The notes under the pieces: model-generated | Seen by the model: the letters and a program-made list of their open reading frames with translations, nothing else | Databases searched by the model: none | What the model was told of the DNA's origin: nothing | Shown: positions 10,301-22,300 of the stretch, piece by piece | Layout: every line of letters begins with the position of its first letter | Numbering within the stretch: position 1 is the stretch's first letter | Program-made: the position numbers and the translations under genes | NCBI RefSeq assembly: GCF_000237925.1 | Contig: NW_017386129.1 | Location: forward strand, 1-64,000 | Direction: 5' to 3' | DNA: 64,000 bases | From: Schistosoma mansoni | Lineage: Eukaryota; Platyhelminthes; Trematoda; Strigeidida; Schistosomatidae

Positions 10301-13300
10301 GTAGTTTTTGTGTTAGCTCCGGTCTTCAAAAAAACCTTACCGCTGAAGACGGATATCCGTGTGATAAGGCGAGGTGTGCATTTTTAGGGTCGACCTTTTC
10401 TAACCCCACCCCTCCTTGTGGGAAGGCAGCATCGCTGTCATGCTGGTTGTCTGAAGGAAACACCTTACTGCTGTCACACCTCTGTACAGTCAGCAGTACG
10501 ACTTCGCCTTCGGACCTTGGGTTTGCTGCTTTTAGTCTCACCGCTCTTCAACCGACCTGTCTGGCATGGTAGGACCTCGAGGAACGATTGTTCCAGCCAG
10601 CATAGCTCGATTGCTTCATCACGATAGGCAAGCCCGACCACCACGTCAAGGTAGCAGCAACGATCGGGCCCATGTGCACCATTGGTTTGGAATCAGAGTT
10701 TTCCAACTCCCCTAGGTGTATCATCCGTATCCATCAACCCGATTAAAGCGCCGGACATTCGCTTTTCGTCCTCTCAATTTCGTAAACAACACCCCGGCCA
10801 CGAGAAGGCAGTGAGTAGGGCTTCCCTGGCAGAGGCTATATACGCGTGGCCATGTGGGAGCATTTCGAGAGGGAGAGCGGGCGCTCCTCACTCTCGGCCG
10901 TGTCAGGGCATTTGGGGGCACATGGTAATAAAACAAATTACAATACCAGTTGACAAAAACGTATCAAAACCAATCAGATGAGAGGGACTTATAAACAAAA
11001 TAATGAGAATATCAGAAGACAAGCCTATTTGAATCTCAATATGCCATGTGAGTGTGGAGTAATCGTGTCTGAGATACATCTGAGTTACAGGACAACCAGT
11101 TGACTACAATCATCAAACTTCATCAAGTCATCTACGGTTAACAACCAAAGACGTTAAATATCATTAAGAAACTCAGGTTCAACACTCCATATTTGATATG
11201 AATTACAAATCACAAATAAAAAAATCTTACCCAACTGATAATGATTGATTTCGTCTAGCCAACGTAACAGTCTTCAAAATGGCTTTACCCAATTCTCGAA
11301 ATGAACAGGCACCTTGAAGAATAAAAAATTTACAAATACGCAGTGGTGACGGATAAAGTGTTATCCTAGTTAGCTAACTGTAATCCTAGAATACCTTATT
11401 TTTTCAATTATATGATTTTTAGACATGCAGGCGTCATAAGTTTCAGCTATGACCAAAACAAACACCAGAAGTATATAAAAAGACTTGCTGGCAAGTGGTT
11501 TTTCGTTTTCTAGATATTCCTGAGAAGATTATATTCAACGCTAATTGAATAAAACTTTTCCTAGAGTTTCTGAGCTACTAGGGACTTTGACGAAGGATAA
11601 TTTTGGACTCCTCCAACAGCATATTTGAAAATAAACAGCTCTGTGGAAGATAAATGTATTATCTAATTCTGTACATATAAATCTCCATAATTTATCAATA
11701 CAAGTTTAAAGTCGAAGATTTACAACATAAATTCAAAGCAGCAATTTATATTTGATTTAAATATGAAGGTATAATTAACCAGCTCTATAAATTCTATGAA
11801 ATCAAACTTTATATAAGCAGAGAACAATATTTCATAGACGTATTTGAAATAAATATAGACGTCACAAATACCATGATCTTATCTACATGTCAAAACAACA
11901 GAGAATAACATATTTATACTGTAACCTATCAAATGGATTATTTCTCATAGATGAAGAATGCTTTAAAAGTCATTCATTATTAACTCTGTTCGTTTGGAAC
12001 TTGTGTCGTATATGAAATACTAGTGTCGCTGAATTATAAATTTTAATTTAACTAAATGATTAGATAACCAGTGAGAGAGAAGTATGTGTAGAATCATCTA
12101 CAACGTGATAGATAACGACTTTCAGCACAAATGCATCGGTTGGCTCCATTCTAGAATAACTAGAACTAATAATTAGAAATATTAATCATCTTTGATTTTG
12201 TTACACACGAAGGAACAACAAATTACTTTGACTGGATAAACATAGCAAGTAAATATGCTACCTTCTCTTCTTAATCTGGGACTCCTCAACAGTGAGTGTC
12301 CACGACCTTACAACAAGGGGTCTGACCCAGAACCTCCGATCATATGCGCGGACACCCAACCACTAAACCACTGAGTCAGCAACTAGTGGTTTACATGTTT
12401 AATTTTAATTAATTTGTAATGTCGCGAAACCATATCCTAATGTATTTGATAGGTAACTGCCTAGCACCCGAAAAAATCGAAATCCACTGATTACAGCTTC
12501 TCACTAGAACTCTGAGATTACCTCTAGAAATTAGTTATTAGTAAACACATGATTATTAATTACTATGAGGGGGAAGTATATAGGTTTTTGGATTTTGTAG
12601 TTAACATCATGATTTTAATTAAATGACCATTGAAAATCAGGAAGCCTTGATTGGTTAACTAACCTTAGTCTATAACATTAATTGTAAAATAAGAAATCTA
12701 TAGATTTATGAGATTATTATACACTAATCTCAGCATTATAAGAATCTCTATTTAATTGACTACATAAGATAATAATCCTTCATTGAAAATATGTAGGTCA
12801 AAGGCTGATCTATAAACTTGTACTTTGGTTTCTAAAATGCATTAAACAGAATTTGTGATAAGAAAACTGAGATGGATTGAGTCATTAAAAGTATGAATTA
12901 CAAATTAATTATAGAAGGGGTTTTGTGGAGATTTAGTATTTATCATAGTTGAAAGCGTGAGTCAATTAGAGTCAATTAGTTAGACATTAACACCGTTGGA
13001 TGCCAGCTCAGTGGTCTATCGGTCAAGGGCTTCGGCTCGAGACTGGTAGGTCCTGGGTTCGAATCTCGCGAGAGCGGGTTCGTGGATGCGCACTGCTGAG
13101 GAGTCCCATAATAGGACGAAACGGCCGTCCAGTGTTTCCAGGTTTTCCATGGTGGTCCAGCTTCAATTGACTCACGCTTTCAACTACAAATTAATTAACA
13201 ATCATATGAAGTACAGTATGACAAATTCACATTAGTGTAAATCATTCGCCTGAAATGCTAATCACTATTGATTTCAAAAATAGAGAAGTGAATATGGAGT

Positions 13301-16300
13301 CAGTAGTCTGTGTCTTTCAATCTCTATTGTAATAAGAAAGACAAAATCATGCTTAAAAGTGTTCAAGGTTAACTATTCCTCCTATTTAAACATGTTAAAA
13401 ATGAGAACAAAAGAAAATAACTAGATTTACATGATGAAACATTCATACAATTATCAGATAAAATTAGAGTGAAAAAAAAATAAGAATTACTACATGTTAT
13501 AGAATAAGTGGATTATGACTAGGAGGGGAATCGTAGACCCATGTTACATCTTATTTGGGACTTGTTAACAGGATGTGCCTAGATCCCAGTGTTGATGTTC
13601 ACACTGAAACTCCAACCACAATACATTTCACTTCAAACTTATTACGGGTTATCCACTACTGAGCTACTGAGTCTAGACAGACATGAATTTATTCAATAGA
13701 TGTAATGTTTAGATCAACAGAATAATTTAAAACATTTTTTAATAAAGATCTAAATAACTAGATTTATTGTTATTAGTTAACGTATTATTGAAATTACCTT
13801 TTGAAAAATCCATTACAAAACAATCGTCTTCTTCATTAAATTGACAAATTTGACAACCCATTGTAAAAAGACATAGATTACATAATTCCAAACACAGACT
13901 GGGTAATTCTTTACAACAAATGAATTCATAAAGCATTGAATCAATGAATTGATTCCATTTACTATTCTTTGAATTTTTCATTAGTTTACTTAGACAGGTA
14001 GTTAGAATTTGATCAATAGTCAAGAGAAATCCTGCAGAATGAAATAACAGGGAAAGAAATGTGAAAGTGATGAAAAAAATTATCAGTATCTCTTTTTAAG
14101 AAAAATTCTTTCGGTAAGATATGAGTAATTATCATACAACAGATATAAGAATTATACGATAAGCCTAATTCGACAGTGAATGAATGAGAGGAAGGGTGAA
14201 AAATTCAGTCCGAAACAGAAATAAGGATTTAAGATCAGAAGACATGAACAAAAGTAAACAAACCATACAATACTTGGTATATGGCTAACAGTAAGATTCA
14301 TGACGTGTGTTTCATCCTATCTGCGACACATCAGCTAGACATTCCTGCAACCCAGTATTGATGTTCATATTGACACTCAAATCCAATACTTTTCACTTTG
14401 AACACTCAAATTTTTTTCTACTGAGTTACTGAGAATATCAATACTGAGAGTTAGGTATATCCAGTTAACGAGTCCTACGTACAACGAAGCCAATGACTTG
14501 AATTTCACTGTTAGCCATTCATTAATTAAACCATAACATGTGAATGAACGTCATATCGACGTGATTCGCTGAGGATGCACATATGACAATAAAGACTAAT
14601 CAGTCTTGAATATGAACAGCAAGACATTACTAACTTTGACTAAAAGCAATTAAAATTGATATAAATGATTTCAATCCAAAGACGTGTACAAAAATGTTAC
14701 GGTCCATGAAGGTAGATGCATCAATCTCTATAATCGATATTTTGCATCCAATTTCAAAATGTAAATGATTGTTTAGCAAGCATGCGCATTAACTAAATGT
14801 TTATTCGAAAAAACCACTATTAGGAAAAAACAATATAATGAAGCGTACATCAAACACTCACAAAGATAAGGCATTCGATTATATATATTCTATAAATGAT
14901 ATAACAATTTCAGAATATTATCGAGTAAAATGAATAAAACGACTCATTGTAGAAAATAGAAACTGTTGGACTTGTTTTTCTTGACGTGGTTTTGTAGAGA
15001 TTAGTTTAGACTGTAAGTTTTATTCATCATAGATCGATCTCAGTCGGAACAATATTAAGAACCAGAAAGCACTAGACAGCTGTCTCATCCAAGTATACAG
15101 TTCCTCATCAGTGAGCACACATGACCCTAATAGGGACGGAACCGAAGAGTTTTATGTCTAGCAGCGGACCCTTAACCATTAGAACTACTGGGTCAATGTT
15201 TAATGGAACGATTTAAATTTCACTCAATTTACAACATATCACGTGTAGATTATTCAATGCTATTTGTGACAGCTGTTTTACTCTCAACGTCTCCGAAACT
15301 TACTAGTCATGACTTCTGGTTAGAAGTTCAGAAACACCCTGGAGTAAATCAATAATTACTTATACAAACAGCGAAGTAGAGTTTAAATTTTTTCAAATGA
15401 GTTCTCACAAAGACAGTAAATTTAACTCATTGCTAGGAAGAACACAAGTTAACTAGTATTTTGCCAATAAACGATGGTTTCAGCTGGTGAGGATAACCGC
15501 AATAATATTGTTGTAATTTACATCTCCGCAATGAGATTCACTATGATCTGATTGGTCATTATTACTTTAAAGTTGCTATTTTTGTTGTGCCCCAATGTAT
15601 TGTATATTACAATCTAAATAAAGTCATTCCATTTTAATTCTGATATCTCTGACTTTTATTCGGAATATAAAGCTATTCTAAAAGTCTCGTCTTCCCTATG
15701 TCATATTCATGTGTAGTGTACCGCCAATTTCGCATTCGATCCTGTTTGTATTGGACAAGTCTCAATCACTCATAACTAAAAGTTACTGTATGCCCGATCC
15801 AATCATCCTAAGAGGATGAGAATTTTTACTGCTCTCGTTCAGTAAATGCATATAATCATTTAGTATAAACCAACAAAAAAATGCTGAAACTAATCCTATT
15901 CAATTTGATAAGCCAATTATTATTATACTATCTAAACAGTTAAAAAGAAACACAGTAATACACAGTTGTTGAAGGTAGCAAGCTTCTTCATCTCAACTCT
16001 CGAAAATCTAAAGTCTTTACTGATCAAAAAACATTGAAAAAGACAGGAAATTCAGTCAGTCAGTCACAACGTAGAACTTCGTACGTACGTACATCAGTTC
16101 GAGTTGCCATACCACATTAATACAGAGATGCAATTGCCGATTCGAATCCCATAGTGGTAAAAGTAGTAAAAGTATAAACGAAAATCGGAAAGATTAGGGT
16201 TTGAAGATGTTATTCAAGGAGTATAATACAGTCAAATAAATTTGAAAAGAGAAAAAAGATAGAGACATGAAGAATTCAGATTAGAATTTGGCAGAACACA

Positions 16301-19300
16301 AAGAGTGGATGCACCTACGCCATTGCAAACGATTTTGAGCCATGTCATTCAAGGTCTCTAACTGTCGATTGCTATCATCTCGCGGATCCCAATCAGGTAG
16401 TCTACACCTACCAAAATGGCTCAGTCCAATTGTCAGTGACTTCATGGATTTGTGCCACGTTTTGGTCTGACCGCCCCTAGCTTTCTTCCAATCTACTCTT
16501 ACACCATAAAACATTGCACGTCGGGGCAGTCGGTGGTTGGGCATACGTAACTAGTGTCCCAGCCATCTCAACTGATGAAGCTTTACTACTTCATCAATCG
16601 ATTTGCCATCATTACATAGTACCCTTTTCCTAACAACTGCATTACTTACTCGGTGGTCCCAAGACATACGAGCAATGCTTCGAAGACACCTATGATCGAA
16701 TACTAGTAGCCTACGAATATCCTCTACTCTTATCGGCCATGTTTCTCCGCCATAAAGTATGACGGAACGAACTGCTGCACAGTAAACCCGTCCTTTAGTT
16801 GCCAGACGGATATATCTCACCCACGCCATAAATGAAGCAAGTTGGTGAAAGCTAGACGAGCCTTCTATATCCATGGGAGATTTCATCACACACCAGACCA
16901 CAAGGGCTGATCAGACTCCCAAGATAAGTGAAGCGGTCAACACGCTCAACTACTTCACTCCCTATCATTAGTTCAGGTGCTGATGCAACCCAATCCTGGA
17001 AACTCAAGAAATCAATAATAACAATATGAAGTTCCTTTGTTAATTAACTATAACAAAGGACGTTAAGATAAAACAAAATGCAACATTACTCTCATTCATA
17101 GCATTTTTTTTGACAGCAAAATCAGATTTACTCGTTAATAATTGATGTCAGAAATAAATAAAACTTTTAAATAGTTTACTGAATACAATAGAATTTGAAA
17201 GGAATTCAAAGTTATAAGCGACATAGTATCTGATAAATATGTGCAACGATTCAAGTAGTCACATTAAATCACAGTTCAAATGATTATATACTTAAATCAA
17301 TGATGCGACATTAGTACAGTAATAAAATAATTGGATATAGAAAGGATTTACAAGATGATAACTGTTATAAACGCATGTATGCCGTCGCCAATTGTTATAA
17401 ACGTAGAGAGAGAGAGAGAGGATGCTGGTTATAACTTTAGGGGTTTCTGGTTATAACAGTCCTTTTACTTCTTACACGTATGTGGGACGTTAATTTATCT
17501 TAGACGAATATCTACACTAGATTCCCACCCAGTGTCTATTCTACAGGACTTCAACAGAACTCAGATCAAGAACACAATATTAGCCTGACTATAACGTCAA
17601 TATATTTCACACCAAAACCCGACACATGGAACAGTCAATAAGTCTCAATAAGTCCATACATAATAAGGATAGGGAAATATATATATAACACATAACACCT
17701 GTCATCCCCTCTAATGTCTGACTCATCGAGACAACCAATCATTGACATTCTCGCCCACACATCACCTCCCTCGCGAAGTTCGATCGTATGATTTCACTTT
17801 AGGGTCTATTTGAAAAAATTTCGTTTGTTTCCGTTTCCTGAATGACCTTCGTCTAACTTCTGATTCTAGATCATTTTTTCTCATTTCAACTTGTAGTGGT
17901 GGTGGTGGAATATCAAACGTATCACATAATACTTCCATTGGTAATGGTTTGAGTTTAGACGACTCATAAACACATTTTCTATCTCGCAGTTGATTTACAT
18001 GTCTAATAATTAGTGTATTTTCGACCATCACTTCATATAATACTGTACCACGTCGTTTTTTTATAAACCCAAAAATCCATTTTGGCTTGCCAGGCCGGAA
18101 ATCCCGTGCATAAACTGAGTCACCTACTTTGAATTCTCGAATTTTCAGGCAATTCCCTTTGTTATTTTTTTGTAGTCCACTGATTCTGTCTTTCGGGTTC
18201 AAAACATCAAAAAATGTTCTAATCGGTCGGCCAAACATTATTTCGGCTGGAGATTTCCCATCTTGACAGTTTGGACTTGGCGTAATTCTATAGGAAATGA
18301 GAAATTGTTGCAGAGCCTCTTCTACGTCGCCTTCTCCTCCCATCTTTAAGAGAGCTCGTTTAAGAATATCAACAAATTTCTCTGCCTGCCCGTTCGACTT
18401 AGGGTGATACGGTGGAGTTCTAATGTGTTCGATTCCATTCTGTTTACAGAACTCCGCAAACTCTGACGACGTGAACTGCGTCCCGTTATCTGAAACCAAA
18501 ACATTAGGTGTACCAAACCTACCAAATAGTTGTCTCAGATGTAGCAGTGTTTCAGACGTAGATGGTCTTCGTACCACATAAATTTCAGGCCACTTTGAGT
18601 ATGAATCAACCACCACCAAAAAATATTGTCCACTTATAGGTCCAGCATAATCAACATGTAGTCGGACCCAAGGCTTTGTCGTTTCTGGCCATGGTTGGGA
18701 TTCTACCTTCGGTGGATCTTTTGCAACTTCGGCACATCGCCGACATCTCACTACGTATTCTTCCACAGCCTTATCCATGAATGGCCAATAGACATAACTA
18801 CGCATAACTGCTTTCATTCTGTTCATTCCCGGATGACCAATGTGAAACTGTCTAAGCACAAAAAGCTGAAGAGATTTAGGGATAACAACACGTTCACCAT
18901 ACATCAAGCAATTATCATAAATCGATATAGACTCACGTCTCAAGAAAAATTGGTGAAACTCTCGATCAGCTTTGTCCTGTTTCCAACCCTTTAAAACAGC
19001 TTCTTTTATTCTTTTAAGTAGAGGATCACTACCCGTGGCTTCTTTAACTGCTTCTGCCGTTACTGGTAGGATTCTGATAGCATCACAGAACACTTTTTTT
19101 ATTTCCGGTTCAATTGATATAGAAGCAACCACTATATCTTCCTCTAACTTACGGTTATGTGCTATTACTTTTGAAGTCTGTATCTTATTTCCTTTACGGA
19201 ACTTGTGCTGACGGTCAGAAACCTTTGGTTTACTTTTACAACATACTTGAGCATGACCATATTTACCACATTGAAAGCATACTCGTTTTTTAAAGTAACA

Positions 19301-22300
19301 AACTTTGGCAGAATGAGACTTACCACATCGCCAACATGACGTTTTATGTTTCACTTGATTTGGGATTTTCTGGGAGTTCGAATCTTTATTTTCATTTAAA
19401 GATTTACATAAAGCATTAATTCCCACGTGTTCACTGTTCCTTTCTACGAGATTCGTGTCATGCTTCAAATTAACCATTCTTTGACACTCTTCAGATACTG
19501 ATTGTAGACTGATATTAGGATCTTGTTCGATTCTCGTTAGAATCCGTGCTCTAATATCTGCATCTACTGGAGATTGTAATCCACATACAAAAATAAGGCA
19601 CTTGAATTGATCTGAGGACATTTCCTGTAATCGGAACCGCTCACATTCCCGGTTCACGATACTTGCATACGTTACGTAATCGTCCTGTACTTTCTTTACA
19701 AGTTGAAGACACTGGTATCTAGTGTGAAAAATTGATGACCGTTCACCAAATATACGAGTCAGGCATTCGACTGTTTCTTTGAACGTTATGTCGGATGACT
19801 TCTTTGGGAGGATAAAATTACAGAATTTTTCATATTCGGACACTCCGAGCTTTCGTAATAATAATCTCAATTTCGAACTTTCGTCCCACTCTTTACATTC
19901 ATTAATAAATAAATCCTCATGGCGTTTAAACCACGCCTCAAAAGTAACTCCACTTTCTGGATCAAATCTAAATTCAGTTATTGAATTTGCAATAGAATCC
20001 GGAGTCATAGTGGAATTAGACACATTCGTTCTTGAGGAAATTGACATATTCTTGATTAATAATTCGATTAAAGAATTTTGCTGTTGCAACAAGGTTTTCA
20101 GATCATCCATTTTTGTTACAAAATTCACTTTAATTGAATATGTAAGCGTAGATCCGTTTTAATCACCGTCGCCAATGTTATAAACGCATGTATGCCGTCG
20201 CCAATTGTTATAAACGTAGAGAGAGAGAGAGAGGATGCTGGTTATAACTTTAGGGGTTTCTGGTTATAACAGTCCTTTTACTTCTTACACGTATGTGGGA
20301 CGTTAATTTATCTTAGACGAATATCTACACTAGATTCCCACCCAGTGTCTATTCTACAGGACTTCAACAGAACTCAGATCAAGAACACAATATTAGCCTG
20401 ACTATAACGTCAATATATTTCACACCAAAACCCGACACATGGAACAGTCAATAAGTCTCAATAAGTCCATACATAATAAGGATAGGGAAATATATATATA
20501 ACACATAACACCTGTCATCCCCTCTAATGTCTGACTCATCGAGACAACCAATCATTGACATTCTCGCCCACACATCAATAACAAAATAATAACATATATA
20601 TTCATACCATCTTATCAATAGGTAGTAAATGTTTTGCAGATATATAATTTATTCAAGTCAGTAATGCATCAAAGAGATTAATTTATACGGTTACTTTATA
20701 TACTAACGAATACATTTTTCGTTCAGAATTTAGCTGTCATATATATTAATGAGTTATTATTATTACCATCATTACTATTGTTATTATTAATATTCTTATT
20801 ATTATTGTTTTGTTATTGTTTGGGATGTTAAATCCCCAGAACTTACTTGGTAAATGACTTATTTTTGTAATTTTATTTTGAAAATCTGAATTTCCTTGTT
20901 TTCGCGCCAAAAGCGCTCCATTCACCTTCGAGTCATATTTCCCATTTGGAAATATCTCAAACGCTATTGGTCCGTTGTATCATTTTAGTGTGCTATTTTG
21001 TAATGCTTCCCAAGGACAACTTTGTACTGTATGAATACATTTGATCTCTGCTTAGTGTGATTGCTTGTACTTCGGCTGCTTACGGAATATATTTTCCCCG
21101 ACTTTGTCTTGGACTTCTTCCTCTAGTTAGCGGGGCCTGGGACAACGGATTAGATTAGCCTATCGTGTCACTGTGTCATTAACTTTCGTTCGTTTACCGA
21201 GAAATCGTAATTATCATCAAGCATATCAGTTATGGATATCCTATAAATTTATTATGATTTGAAAATTCATTCAATTACTTTTGCCTCCGTCAAATTAGAT
21301 AAAATATCCCGATATGTTCCAAAGTTATTTACAAACTACATATAGAAACGAAACGTGCATGAATATCAACTTTCGTAGAAATAGTCAAAGCCCTATGATA
21401 AAAGACTATATTTCTTTTTATTGCGTGTATATGTTGAGAACTGTTCAACTAAGGTTTCTCATTAAACTGTAATATTGTTCTATGAATAGTATAGTTGGTT
21501 TTCAATCTATTTTATTAAGTGTGAAACATATCACCTATACACACTACTCTTCGAAATAATGTCTAAACATTAACATATAAATCATACATTTGACACTTAT
21601 TTAAGGTGTAGTCTATAGTGTATATTTATGCACACACAAAAATATCTATCAAAATACATAATTTCACATTTTGTTGCTTACCTAGACCAGATTGAAACTG
21701 AACAACTTGAAGTAATTTACCACTAAACAAGGTTAAATCAACATTACCAAGACTGTTATTGGTTATCCAGGTTAATTCAGAAAATCTTTTCAATTTATTT
21801 AAAAACCACGTACGAATATCTGCACCAAAGTAGGCAGAACCCCATAGTTCACTAAATTGAAATGATGTAAGGAATAATATACAGTTTAATAAACGGAACT
21901 GCATAGAACACGCGTAAATGTTGCAGAGTAAAACGTTTGGTGATTTTTAATTTAAAAGAGACAGAAGACTTGAATTCTGTAAGCATCGTGATTACGGATA
22001 AATCCTATGGCTTTTGTGAGTCATCAAATAAACCATACAGAGATCAATATGATAACAAGTAAATCTCTATACGTTACTTGGATCTACAAATAATGTATAG
22101 TTGTAAGTTATGTCAAAAAAAGACAGAGTATAGACAACGTACTAACAAAGTATTCAGTAGTTAAAGTCTAACAGCAAATTTAAGTGTACCAAACTTACTT
22201 GATGGAACAGAATGTTAAAATATTGGCTCCAGATGTATAAACTGAACACCATGGAGTATCGCACCATGCACAAGCTAAACCAACCATAGTGGGATAAATT

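Larger units (their letters stand above)
7189..10668 (-). mobile_element. Full-length RTE-type LINE (family B1) with 13-bp target duplications
   Basis: A perfect direct repeat CCCATGTGCACCA lies at 7176-7188 and 10669-10681. Reading on the minus strand: leader from 10668 (about 370 bp to the gap), gap, endonuclease-reverse transcriptase ORF to 7380, then a 191-bp 3' UTR ending in (TGAC)n at 7189. Both ends are present, so this is a full-length and fairly recent copy. The fold and motifs fit the RTE group (SR3/Perere-3-like by memory; the name is uncertain). It lies in a THADA intron in the sense orientation. Confidence 0.85.
6905..10935. repeat. Older unclassified repeat split by a LINE
   Basis: Removing the LINE and one target copy joins 6905-7188 to 10682-10935 into one block of about 0.54 kb, more GC-rich than its surroundings. 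Its outer ends hold weakly matching inverted motifs, GGGGCACCAAAT at 6946 and GTGCCCCCAAAT in the reverse complement near 10920 (9 of 12 positions), so a DNA-transposon origin is possible. I recognise no coding sequence. A decayed relative may lie at 27110-27250. Confidence 0.35.
12912..13184 (+). mobile_element. tRNA-like SINE with intact hammerhead and inverted arms
   Basis: Flanked by a perfect 13-bp direct repeat TACAAATTAATTA (12899-12911 and 13185-13197). Inside are tRNA-like A and B boxes (13004-13066), a hammerhead ribozyme (13091-13134) and the family segment GTTTCCAGGTTTTCCATGGT. A 22-bp perfect inverted repeat, TAGTTGAAAGCGTGAGTCAATT and its complement, lies at 12946-12967 and 13165-13186; its last two bases fall in the right-hand target copy. 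The left arm beginning TTTTGTGGAGATT looks like the family 3' tail in antisense (compare 14992-15050). Confidence 0.75.
17363..20577 (-). mobile_element. Young Ty3/Gypsy-type LTR element, incomplete (non-autonomous)
   Basis: Two 402-bp LTRs (17363-17764 and 20176-20577) read identical by eye, start TG and end CA. They are flanked by the 5-bp target duplication ATAAC (17358-17362 and 20578-20582). The element is in minus orientation, sense to THADA, within an intron. Recognisable parts are a gag region with paired zinc knuckles and an integrase; I do not recognise the other pol parts, so it counts as an incomplete copy that would depend on a relative. Identical LTRs and an intact target duplication imply a very recent insertion. 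Confidence 0.85.
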
